NCBI GenBank assembly: GCA_015520265.1 | Contig: WAQK01000037.1 | Location: forward strand, 1 to 53,614 | Direction of reading: 5' to 3' | DNA from: Pyrodictiaceae archaeon | GTDB lineage: Archaea > Thermoproteota > Thermoprotei_A > Sulfolobales > WAQK01 | DNA length: 53,614 nucleotides | Position numbers and translations under genes: made by a program | Notes under the pieces: model-generated | Told to the model about the DNA's origin: nothing | The model's input: only the letters and a program-made list of their open reading frames with translations | Databases searched by the model: none | Part shown: positions 37,386 through 45,879 of the stretch, in pieces | Layout of the letters: each line of letters begins with the position of its first letter | Position numbering within the stretch: position 1 is the first letter of the stretch

Positions 37386-37625
37386 GTGGTGGATATTTTG
37401 CCTAGCGTGGTCGTGCGGGTGGATCCTGAGCTTAAGAGACGTATGAAAAAATTCAGCTACATCAATTGGAGCGAGGTTATAAGGCAGGCCATACAGGCCA
37501 AGTTGGAGGAGCTGGAGCAACGCAGCCTTGCTGAGGCATTACTAATCAACGAGAAGCTCCGTAGGAAGGCTCCGGAAGGCTGGGATTCGGGTAGGGTGAT
37601 AAGGGAATGGAGAAGGAAAAGGTAG
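37386..37625 (+). CDS. VapB-type antitoxin (ribbon-helix-helix/CopG-like)
   Basis: PSVVVRVDPELKRRMKKFSYINWSEVIRQAIQAKLEELE; overlaps downstream PIN gene. Confidence 0.82.
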   Translation: MVDILPSVVVRVDPELKRRMKKFSYINWSEVIRQAIQAKLEELEQRSLAEALLINEKLRRKAPEGWDSGRVIREWRRKR

Positions 37626-38026
37626 TGGTGGATGCCAGTATTGTGGCCAAATGGTTCCTCGAGGAAGAGTACAGTGGCCAAGCCTTGAAGCTAAGGGACG
37701 ACTATATTGGAGGAAGCTTCCAAATAGTTGTTCCGTCGCTCCTGGAGTATGAGGTTCTCAACGCACTCAGGTATAGTGGAGTTTATTCTCCGGAAGAGTT
37801 GAGGAGTATAGGTCTGGCCCTAAACAAGTATGGCTTCGAGACCCGCGAGCTTGGAGGAGAATTGAAGGCTAAAACCATCGCCCTGGCGATAGAGCATAAC
37901 ATAACTATATACGATGCAAGCTACATCGCCTTAGCCAAGACGCTAAACGCCAAGCTTTACACCGCAGACAACGAGCTGGTAGAAAAGTTTCCGAAGACAG
38001 CCGTCCACATTAAGGACTACAAGTAG
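37607..38026 (+). CDS. VapC-type PIN-domain toxin
   Basis: VVVDASIVAKWFLEE (first Asp), PSLLEYEVLNAL (Glu), IYDASYIALAKTLNAKLYTADNELVEKF (C-terminal Asp pair). Confidence 0.88.
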   Translation: MEKEKVVVDASIVAKWFLEEEYSGQALKLRDDYIGGSFQIVVPSLLEYEVLNALRYSGVYSPEELRSIGLALNKYGFETRELGGELKAKTIALAIEHNITIYDASYIALAKTLNAKLYTADNELVEKFPKTAVHIKDYK

Positions 38027-38041
38027 TGCCGGGTACCAGAA

Positions 38042-38482
38042 TTGCGAGACAAAGTTTCCTCGAAGGTTCGGCGCATATGCACCGAACTAGCCAGCCTAGG
38101 ATTCGAGTGTAAAGTCAGCCCCAAGGAACTATTAACATACCTCGAGGCACCGACTTACGAGTCCGAAGCCACTCCTCTAGAAGAGGTCTTGGAAAACCGG
38201 TATCTACTCATACACGAGCTGGTAGAGGTAACGCTGCTTAAACAGAGGGGCTACGTGATCGATAGAAACGTTGTCAGGCACGCTTATCCCTATACTTATG
38301 AGGCCCATCTTGAAGCCATGGACGTGGAGCTTAGCCTCGCCCTGAGGGAGGGGGATATGGCATGGGTGGAGCGACGGGTCAGAGACCTGAGAAGCTATCT
38401 AGAGGATCCACTACTACCTTCTGGCCTGGCGGGAAGAGTGAAGCTGCTCATAGAAAAATACACGTCAATCTTGGAGGGATAA
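38042..38482 (+). CDS. Protein of unknown function, co-directional with vapBC
   Basis: 146-aa ORF 15 nt after vapC; YLLIHELVEVTLLKQRGYVIDRNVVRHAYPYTYEAHLEAMDVELSLAL. Confidence 0.65.
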   Translation: MRDKVSSKVRRICTELASLGFECKVSPKELLTYLEAPTYESEATPLEEVLENRYLLIHELVEVTLLKQRGYVIDRNVVRHAYPYTYEAHLEAMDVELSLALREGDMAWVERRVRDLRSYLEDPLLPSGLAGRVKLLIEKYTSILEG

Positions 38483-38515
38483 GGATAAAGGGTGCCGGAA
38501 AAGGCTTCACACGCT

Positions 38516-39637
38516 TTACCCGGTCTTGCCGGATCTCTCCTTGAGCTTCCTCAGCTCCTCTATCAGTATCGGTAGTGCTTCGCGCCAATCGGCTACTATG
38601 CCGTAGTCGGCGTTCTTAAATATGGGTGCATCGGGGTCCTTGTTGATTGCCACAACTAGTCCGGCCTCCCTGATGCCTATTACGTGCTGAGCGGCGCCGC
38701 TAATACCGACGGCTATATATAGCTTCGGCCTCACGCTTTTGCCGGTCTGGCCCACCTGCCTCTCGTGGGGTATGAGGCCCAGATCTACGGCCTTCCTACT
38801 CCCGGCGACGACTCCTCCAAGGATCTCCGCGAGCTCCTCGAGGGTCTTGAAGCCCTCCTTGGTGCCCACACCCCTACCGCCGGACACTATGTACTCAGCC
38901 TTCTCTATCGGCACCTCGCTCCGCTTCAGCATCTCCACCTTGACCAGGCTTATCGGGGGCTTTGACAGCTTGTAGTCCTCGGGGTTCTCCCAGACTATCT
39001 CGCCCTCCCGGGACTCGTCGCGGGGCGGCAGCGGGAATATGTTGGGCCTCGCCGTGGCTATCTGAGGCCTCCTGAACGGCGTCTTGATGTACGCCAGGAG
39101 TATCGCCGCGAAGGGTGGGCGTATCATGAGGAGGTCGCCCGTCTCCTCGTCCACTTCGAACTGGGTGCAGTCAGCCGTTATGCCTGCCTTCAGCAGCCCG
39201 GCCACGTAGGGGGCTATCTCCCTGCCCCTCATGGTGGCTGCGAGGAAAATCACCTCGGGCTTCCTGGCCTCGGCGAGCCTGGCTATGGCCTCGCCGTAGA
39301 CGCCGGGTATGTAGGTGGCCAGCTCCTCGCTGACCAGGATCCTCACCCGGTCGGCGCCGTGGTATATCATCTCCTTGGCCGCCTTCTCCAGCTGCTCCCT
39401 ATCGCTGCCCAGCAGGATACCCTCCACAAAGGTCTCCAGCTTGTCGGCTATTCTCCTCGCCGGGGTGAGCATCTGGAGGCTGGGCTCCGTTATGCCCTGC
39501 TCGTCCACCTCACCTACAACCCAGACGCCCTCGTACTCGTAGGGCTGGGCGCATCCCCACTCGGGGCACAGCTTGTCGCAGTCCACCTTCTTCTGTCTCC
39601 TCTTCTCAGCCAGGCTTACCTTCTTCTCAGCACTCAA
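38516..39637 (-). CDS. fixB: Electron-transfer flavoprotein alpha subunit (EtfA/FixB)
   Basis: C-terminal FAD domain KTGKSVRPKLYIAVGISGAAQHVIGIREAGLVVAINKDPDAPIFKNADYGIVADW; extra Cys-containing N-terminus. Confidence 0.92.
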   Translation of the reverse strand: MSAEKKVSLAEKRRQKKVDCDKLCPEWGCAQPYEYEGVWVVGEVDEQGITEPSLQMLTPARRIADKLETFVEGILLGSDREQLEKAAKEMIYHGADRVRILVSEELATYIPGVYGEAIARLAEARKPEVIFLAATMRGREIAPYVAGLLKAGITADCTQFEVDEETGDLLMIRPPFAAILLAYIKTPFRRPQIATARPNIFPLPPRDESREGEIVWENPEDYKLSKPPISLVKVEMLKRSEVPIEKAEYIVSGGRGVGTKEGFKTLEELAEILGGVVAGSRKAVDLGLIPHERQVGQTGKSVRPKLYIAVGISGAAQHVIGIREAGLVVAINKDPDAPIFKNADYGIVADWREALPILIEELRKLKERSGKTG

Positions 39638-40442
39638 AGGGCAACACCCCCTCCTCGCACAGTTTTTCCACGAGCTTCTTGACGGCCTCGCTGGGAGGCC
39701 CCTCTATGACCTGCTTCTTGCGGGGAACCTCGGGGGTCCAGGTAACCTTGGAGACCAGTGTGGGGCTACCCTTGAGGCCCAGGCACCTGGGGTCGAGGCC
39801 CAGCTCCTTGTTGCTCCATACCTGGATCGGGTTCTCCATCCTGACCCTCAGCTTGTTGTAGATGCTCACGGGCCTCGGCTTCTGGCTTTTCATAGCGACG
39901 CCGAGGATAGCCGGCATCTTGAGCTGATACCATTCGAGTCTGTCCTCCAGCATCCTCCTCACCGTAACTGTGCGCTGCTTCTCGTCTACCTCCTCCACCC
40001 TGTCCACATAGTACATGTAGGGCAGCTCCAGCCAGCCCGCCACCTGGGCCGGTATGTGGGCCGTGGAGCTATCGATGGTCTCCTGTCCGAAGAGGGCTAG
40101 GTCGAAGTCGCCTATTCTCTTCAGGGTCTGGGCGATCACGTAGCTGGTGGCGAGGGTGTCGGAGCCAGCGAAAACCCTGTCGCTCACCAGGATGGCATCG
40201 TCGATCCCCATGCCTATGACATGCTCCAGCCCCTTGATGGCGCTGGGAGGCGCCATGGAGATCGCCGTGACCTTGGCGCCATACCTCTCCTTGAGTTGGA
40301 GGGCCAGCTCCACGGCGTCGAGGTCGTGCGGGTTGACGATGCTTGGCACGCCCTCACGGATCAGGGTCCCCGTCTTGGGATCGAACCTCACAGCCTGGGT
40401 GTTGGGCACCCATTTTATACCCACGACCACCTTCAATGACAA
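39627..40442 (-). CDS. fixA: Electron-transfer flavoprotein beta subunit (EtfB/FixA)
   Basis: LKVVVGIKWVPNTQAVRFDP; VNPHDLDAVELALQLKE; GMGIDDAILVSD; FGQETIDSSTAHIPAQVAGWL. TTG start at 40442 preferred to the ORF-track start, which overlaps fixX. Confidence 0.92.
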   Translation of the reverse strand: MSLKVVVGIKWVPNTQAVRFDPKTGTLIREGVPSIVNPHDLDAVELALQLKERYGAKVTAISMAPPSAIKGLEHVIGMGIDDAILVSDRVFAGSDTLATSYVIAQTLKRIGDFDLALFGQETIDSSTAHIPAQVAGWLELPYMYYVDRVEEVDEKQRTVTVRRMLEDRLEWYQLKMPAILGVAMKSQKPRPVSIYNKLRVRMENPIQVWSNKELGLDPRCLGLKGSPTLVSKVTWTPEVPRKKQVIEGPPSEAVKKLVEKLCEEGVLPFEC

Positions 40443-40459
40443 GCCTATCACCCCCCGGT

Positions 40460-40759
40460 TTAGGAGAACCTGTACTGCACCCCCTTGCCGCTGACAGGGA
40501 AGTTCCAGGATATAGCGTCCATGGGGCATATCACCCTGCAGGTGCCGCACTCTAGGCAACCCTCATAGCTGAACACTATCCTGTCGTCCACCAGCACGTA
40601 GCAACTAGCAGGGCAGAGGTAGGTGCACGGCTTCTTGGGACACTTGGCACACTTCTCCGAGTCCACCACTATATGGGCCCTGTGGTCCACGTCGTAAACT
40701 GTCCTCTGCAGCAGGTCCTCCACTCTTATCAGCTTGGGCTTAGCCTCACCCGTGCTCAT
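40460..40759 (-). CDS. fixX: Ferredoxin-like protein FixX
   Basis: CAKCPKKPCTYLCPASCY and CLECGTCRVICP. Confidence 0.93.
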   Translation of the reverse strand: MSTGEAKPKLIRVEDLLQRTVYDVDHRAHIVVDSEKCAKCPKKPCTYLCPASCYVLVDDRIVFSYEGCLECGTCRVICPMDAISWNFPVSGKGVQYRFS

Positions 40760-42072
40760 AGCTTCCTCACCACGCGGAACATGTCCATTGCTAGGCGAAA
40801 CATGGATAAACCGTGCTCCTTGGCCGAGGAGCGTAGCGCGTCGAGCAGCGTGGGGGCTTCACCCTCGAGGTCGAATAGCTTCGATGCCACGCCAGCCGCT
40901 AGGGCCGGGTACTTCTTAAAGAACTCTGGGTTCGACATGAACCACTCTATGCCGCGGTGCCTCCTCAGGTCCCTCACCATGAAGCTCTCCAACAGCGGCT
41001 TCTCGTAGAGACTCCTCAGGTTCTCCTCTCCGACGTCGCCCTGCTCCAGCGCCTTTACCGCTGCCTCCCCGGCCATGTGGCCGCTGAGGGCCGCGTAGTC
41101 CACGCCGCGGAACGTGTAGCCTGTGTTGAGGAGCAGCCCCGCAGCGTCGCCGACAACCATGAGGCCGTGGGCGGCCAGCTTCCGAGGCATGTACCGGTAC
41201 CCCGACTCGGGCGTCAGCCTGGCGGCGTATTCCATCACGTCGCCGTCGGCCCACAGCCTGCCCAGTGCTGGGTGTGTCCTCAGCTTCTCCACCATGACGT
41301 GGATCGGCTCCTCAACCATCTCCACCGCCGTCTCCAGGTAAACCACTAGGCCAATGCTCACCGTATCCTTGTTGGTATAGATGAAGGCGCCTCCAGGCAT
41401 TCCGCCGGTGACGGCGCCCACCAGCACCCAGGAGACCCCCTCGCCGGGTGCCACGCTGAACCTCTCGTTGATCTTGTCCTCCCCTATCTTGATGACCTCC
41501 TTGACGCCGAGGGCGACCTGGCTGGGCCTGGTCTTTTCCACAAGACCCAGTTTCTCCAAGAGGAGCCTGTTCACCCCCTCAGCGTCTATTACTATGTCAG
41601 CGTAGACCCTCTCACCCCCGGAGTCTATTCCAACAACCCTGCCAGAGCCATCCCTCAAGATGCTGTCCACCCTGACCTCGTCGACGAACACAGCCCCGGC
41701 GTTCACAGCCCGGTCCACCATCCACGAGGTTAGCTGGGTTAGATATGTCGTAAAACTCGCAGCCTGGTCGCTCTCATACTCCACCGTCACCATCCGGTTC
41801 CCGTCCACCAGGCTTACCCGTTCTTTCCTCACCCATCTGTGGATGGGTGCCTCCTTGTCGAAGCCCTCATATATCTCCCTCAGAGGTGCGGCGTACACCC
41901 TTCCCCCAAACACCTGCTTGGACCCGGCGCCCCTACCCCTCTCAACGAGAAGGACCTTGAGGCCCCGTTTGGCGGCGGTATAGGCGGCGGAGGCGCCGGC
42001 GGGCCCCGCACCCACAACTATGACGTCAAACTTCGTCTCCATGGCTAGGCGCCCCTCGGAACTCGGATCCAA
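40756..42072 (-). CDS. fixC: ETF-quinone-oxidoreductase-like flavoprotein FixC
   Basis: FDVIVVGAGPAGASAAYTAAKRGLKVLLVERG; GDAAGLLLNTGYTFRGVDYAALSGHMAGEAA. Confidence 0.92.
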   Translation of the reverse strand: MDPSSEGRLAMETKFDVIVVGAGPAGASAAYTAAKRGLKVLLVERGRGAGSKQVFGGRVYAAPLREIYEGFDKEAPIHRWVRKERVSLVDGNRMVTVEYESDQAASFTTYLTQLTSWMVDRAVNAGAVFVDEVRVDSILRDGSGRVVGIDSGGERVYADIVIDAEGVNRLLLEKLGLVEKTRPSQVALGVKEVIKIGEDKINERFSVAPGEGVSWVLVGAVTGGMPGGAFIYTNKDTVSIGLVVYLETAVEMVEEPIHVMVEKLRTHPALGRLWADGDVMEYAARLTPESGYRYMPRKLAAHGLMVVGDAAGLLLNTGYTFRGVDYAALSGHMAGEAAVKALEQGDVGEENLRSLYEKPLLESFMVRDLRRHRGIEWFMSNPEFFKKYPALAAGVASKLFDLEGEAPTLLDALRSSAKEHGLSMFRLAMDMFRVVRKL

Positions 42073-42136
42073 AGGCCGGTTTGCTAAAGACTAGCTGGGC
42101 TATAAATACTTTCACACTACAGATCACTACGCAATC

Positions 42137-42691
42137 CTACCTGGACGACACGTCAGCTACCAGGCACCCTGTCTCCCTGACCAGCTCGGCCGGGCTGAAC
42201 TCGAGGAGAACACCATCCCTCCCTCCGCCACCATAAACCCTCTCAAGGCCAAGCACTGCCTTGTCCACGACGAGAACCACGTCCTCCGGCAGAGCCACTG
42301 GAGGCACGCCCCCAACCCGGTACCCCGTCCTCTCCAGAACCTCTCGGGGCCTAGCCATGCGGGGCTTGCCTCCGACCACACGGGCCAGCTTCCCCAAGTC
42401 CAGCCTCGCGGGACCGGGCACTATGACCGCATAGGTCTTCTCGCCGTCTATCAGCACGAGGGTCTTCACAATAACACCCGGCTCCACGCCCAGCCTCTCC
42501 GCCGCATCGGCGACGCTGGTCGTGGGTCCGCCGGTATCTATGAGTCTCCAGCTAAGGCCACGTTCCCTTATCCAGGCCTCCACGTTGACGGGCCCCCGCT
42601 CATCCAAAACTGACTCCGGGACACAGTAGTCCCACATATTTACAAGTTTTTCCATCCCCACGACCCGGTCCGGCTGTGCTGCGCGGCTCAA
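42137..42691 (-). CDS. YbaK/aminoacyl-tRNA-editing-domain protein
   Basis: VADAAERLGVEPGVIVKTLVL, YAVIVPGPARLDLGKLARVVGGKPRMARPREVLERTGYRVGGVPP. Confidence 0.9.
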   Translation of the reverse strand: MSRAAQPDRVVGMEKLVNMWDYCVPESVLDERGPVNVEAWIRERGLSWRLIDTGGPTTSVADAAERLGVEPGVIVKTLVLIDGEKTYAVIVPGPARLDLGKLARVVGGKPRMARPREVLERTGYRVGGVPPVALPEDVVLVVDKAVLGLERVYGGGGRDGVLLEFSPAELVRETGCLVADVSSR

Positions 42692-42768
42692 GAGATTTAT
42701 TCCATGGATACGGCTTGTGATCGCGCGTAATGCTAATATAACTGGACGGCTTCATAGGGTGTCGGCTG

Positions 42769-45234
42769 ATGCCTATTGGTCAGGAGTTGAAACCCCGTAT
42801 AAAGGAGAAGCGGTGGGACAAGTCCCGGGAGCGTGAGTTCTACGAGCTTTGGGAGAAGGAGGGTATCCACAGGTTCAACTACGATCCCAATGACCCTAGG
42901 CCCGTCTTCGTCGTGGACACGCCACCCCCCTACGCTTCAGGCAAGTGGCACGTGGGCGGGGCTGCTCACTACGCGCAGATCGACATGGTGGCCCGCTACT
43001 TCCGCATGATGGGCTACAACGTGCTGATACCCTTCTACGCCGACAGAAACGGCCTGCCCGTGGAGGTGTACGTAGAGAAGAAGTACGGGATCAACCCCCA
43101 CGAGGCCGCGAAGACCCGGGAGGGCCGCGAGAAGTTCCTCCAGCTCTGCAGGCAGAGGCTCGACGAGGTCGAGAAGGAGATAGTCGAAGTGTGGAGGAAG
43201 ATGGGCTGCGGCTTCGAGTACTGGCGCAATGGTACCGACAGTCCCGAGTACAGGAGGATAACTCAGGCCACCTTCATAGAGCTCTGGCGCAGGGGCCTCA
43301 TCTACGAGGCGGAGCGGCCGGTGAACTGGTGCCCCCGCTGCCGTACCACGCTGGCCGACGCCGAGCTGGAGCACAGGGAGGAGCACACCCACCTCTACTA
43401 CATCAAGTTTAGGGTTAAGGAGACGGGCGAGGACATAGTCATCGCCACAACCAGGCCGGAGCTCCTCAACGCCTGTGCCGCGGTGATCTATAACCCCGAG
43501 GACGAGAGGTACAAGCACCTCAAGGGCAGACACGCCGTGGTGCCCCTATACGGGAGGGAGGTACCAATAATGGAGCACCCCGAGGCCCGCCCAGACTTCG
43601 GCACAGGCCTGGTGATGGTGTGCAGCTACGGTGACGTCAGGGACGTGAGGATGTTCAGAGAGCTGCGCCTCAAGCCCCGCGTGATCATCGACAGGAACGG
43701 CAGGATGACGGGGGAGGCGGGTCCCATAGCGGGCCTGTCCGTCAGGGAGGCTAGGAGGAGGATCGTCGAGATACTGGAGGAGAAGGGCCTCCTAGTGAAG
43801 AGGGAGGAGATGGCGCACAGCGTGCCCGTATGCTGGCGCTGCAAGACGCCGATAGAGATAACCCATGAGAAGGAGTTCTTCCTGAACCAGCTGGGCTACA
43901 AGGAGAAGCTCCTGGAGATGGCGAGGACCATACCCTTCTACCCGGAGGAGCACAGGCAGAGGCTCGTCGACTGGATAAACAGCATAACCACCGACTGGCC
44001 CATATCTAGGAGCAGGTACTACGCCACCGAGATACCGGTGTGGAGGTGCAGGCGCTGCGGAGCCGTCCTCACGCCCGAGCCCGGCAGGTACTACCAGCCC
44101 TGGAGGGAGGAGGCCCCCTTCGAGAAGTGCCCCCAGTGCGGCGCGCCCAGGGAGGAGCTGGTGGGCGAGACCAAGGTGTTCGACACGTGGTTCGACTCCT
44201 CGATATCACCCCTCTACGTGGCCCACTACATGAGGAGGCCCGAGCTGTACTCCAAGCTGTTCGGCAACATAATGAGACCACAGGGCGAGGACATCATAAG
44301 AACGTGGCTCTACTACACGCTCCTAAGGGTGTATCAGCTCACAGGCAAGCCGGCCTTCCGCTGGATAAGGGTAACCGGCATGGGTCTCGACGAGAAGGGC
44401 GAGGCCATGCACAAGAGCAAGGGCAACGTGATAGACCCCGACCCGATCCTCGAGAAGTATGGGGCCGATGCCTTCAGGTTCTGGGCCGCCGCCGCGGCTA
44501 AGCTAGGGAGCGACTACAGGTTCCAGGAGCAGCTGGTGAGAACCGGCGCCCTCTTCGCCACCAAGCTGTGGAATATAGCCAGGTTCGTCTCAGCATTCCC
44601 CCGGCCGGGGGAGGGCGAGTACAGGCTGAGGCCCATCGACGAGATGATCCTCGGCGCCCTTAACGACGCTATGAGGAGGATCCACGAGGCATACCAGCAG
44701 CTAGACGTCTACGTGCCGGCAAACGAGATCTACAACTTCGCCTGGAACATCTTCGCAAGCCACTACATAGAAGCGGTGAAGCACAGGGCCTACAACAGGG
44801 ACGGCAGGTTCCCCGAGGAGGAGCAGAAGGGCGCATGGTACACGCTCCACACCGTGCTGAGCTCCCTGATAAGACTCCTGGCACCAATAATGCCGTTCGT
44901 CACTGATGCTATCTGGAGGGAACTCTACGGTAAGGAGAGCATACACAAACAGCTGATGCCCCAGCCCAACCCCGAGTGGGACACGCCAGCCAAAAACCTG
45001 CTGGAAGACTTCATGGAGGCCAATAGGCTGATATGGGGCTACAAGAAATCCAAGGGCCTCACGCTCGGAGCAAGCCTAGACGCAACGCTTTACCTGCCTG
45101 AGAAACTGGCACCCATAGCCGAGGACCTCGCAGTAATGCACCGTATAGCCAAATATACCGTAGGCGAGCCCCCGGGAAAGGCGGAGCACCTGGGCAACGG
45201 CATCTATATAGCGGTCGAAGCTGGTGTGAAGTGA
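42769..45234 (+). CDS. valS: Valyl-tRNA synthetase
   Basis: Class I aaRS HVGG motif (PPYASGKWHVGGAAHYAQ), MHKSKGN KMSKS-like motif, zinc-finger CxxC pairs and ValS-type layout. Confidence 0.9.
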   Translation: MPIGQELKPRIKEKRWDKSREREFYELWEKEGIHRFNYDPNDPRPVFVVDTPPPYASGKWHVGGAAHYAQIDMVARYFRMMGYNVLIPFYADRNGLPVEVYVEKKYGINPHEAAKTREGREKFLQLCRQRLDEVEKEIVEVWRKMGCGFEYWRNGTDSPEYRRITQATFIELWRRGLIYEAERPVNWCPRCRTTLADAELEHREEHTHLYYIKFRVKETGEDIVIATTRPELLNACAAVIYNPEDERYKHLKGRHAVVPLYGREVPIMEHPEARPDFGTGLVMVCSYGDVRDVRMFRELRLKPRVIIDRNGRMTGEAGPIAGLSVREARRRIVEILEEKGLLVKREEMAHSVPVCWRCKTPIEITHEKEFFLNQLGYKEKLLEMARTIPFYPEEHRQRLVDWINSITTDWPISRSRYYATEIPVWRCRRCGAVLTPEPGRYYQPWREEAPFEKCPQCGAPREELVGETKVFDTWFDSSISPLYVAHYMRRPELYSKLFGNIMRPQGEDIIRTWLYYTLLRVYQLTGKPAFRWIRVTGMGLDEKGEAMHKSKGNVIDPDPILEKYGADAFRFWAAAAAKLGSDYRFQEQLVRTGALFATKLWNIARFVSAFPRPGEGEYRLRPIDEMILGALNDAMRRIHEAYQQLDVYVPANEIYNFAWNIFASHYIEAVKHRAYNRDGRFPEEEQKGAWYTLHTVLSSLIRLLAPIMPFVTDAIWRELYGKESIHKQLMPQPNPEWDTPAKNLLEDFMEANRLIWGYKKSKGLTLGASLDATLYLPEKLAPIAEDLAVMHRIAKYTVGEPPGKAEHLGNGIYIAVEAGVK

Positions 45235-45411
45235 AAACGCTTTTATATTTTAATCACTTGATATATATTATATGAGCTTTAGTGTTGCAACCTACATGTT
45301 ATCATTATGTTCTCTAAGTTGTGTTGATCAGCAGGTTTCATCCTACTGGTTTGGCTAATTATGATGATTACGGAATTCACGATAAAGTAATAAACCTGAC
45401 ACCAATATAGT

Positions 45412-45429
45412 ACCTAAACAGGTTTAGGT
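45412..45429. promoter_or_regulatory. Perfect inverted repeat overlapping leader of the winged-helix gene
   Basis: ACCTAAA (45412-45418) - CAGG - TTTAGGT (45423-45429), after a TATA-like aatatag. Confidence 0.55.
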
Positions 45430-45793
45430 GGTGAACAAAATGAGCAAGGAAGAGTTAAAACCCCTACTAGAAGAGGTAAAGAAGCTACTAACGGAAGTTA
45501 AGCAACTCCTGGAGGAAATCAAAGCAACAAAGATGCCAGAGGTGCAGGTCGTCAAGGAGCTTGAGGGTCTCAAGATAAAGGTTGACATTGGCAAGCTGCT
45601 ACGCCTCCCAGACCACCTTAGGCAGACGTTCATTGCTCTAGCTAAGCTGGGCGAGGGCACCGCTGAGGACGTGTCTAACATTACTGGCAGGGCTAGGGCC
45701 ATTGAGAGCGCCTACCTGAACCAGCTAACCCACCTAGGCTATGCTGTTAAGAAGAGGAAGGGCAAGAAGGTGTACTTCACTGTTAAGCCTTAG
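45428..45793 (+). CDS. Small winged-helix DNA-binding protein with N-terminal coiled coil
   Basis: Heptad-rich LLEEVKKLLTEVKQLLEEI, then LRQTFIALAKLGEGTAEDVSNITGRARAIESAYLNQLTHLGYAVKKRKGKKVYFTV (wHTH). Start may be ATG 45440. Confidence 0.75.
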   Translation: MVNKMSKEELKPLLEEVKKLLTEVKQLLEEIKATKMPEVQVVKELEGLKIKVDIGKLLRLPDHLRQTFIALAKLGEGTAEDVSNITGRARAIESAYLNQLTHLGYAVKKRKGKKVYFTVKP

Positions 45794-45879
45794 CGCACCC
45801 ACTTTTTATTATCCTTTGTCTTTGCAGGGTTATTTTGCGTAAAACAGGGTTTTCCGGGTAAAAACGGGTGCCCAAAGTA

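Noticed and set aside
39573-40100. 175-aa plus-strand ORF across fixA/fixB
   Set aside because: Antisense to two conserved ETF genes; no recognisable domain.
42937-43533. 198-aa minus-strand ORF opposite valS
   Set aside because: Fully antisense to conserved valS; composition (Val/Leu/His/Gly) is a codon-bias artefact.
45329-45348. CAGCAGG...CCTACTG hairpin downstream of valS
   Set aside because: One mismatch in a 7-nt stem and no T-tract; too weak to call a terminator.
45361-45400. ATGATGA ... CTGA resembling C and D boxes of an archaeal C/D sRNA
   Set aside because: Only about 30 nt between boxes, no D'/C' pair, in AT-rich sequence; too short for a normal double-guide sRNA.
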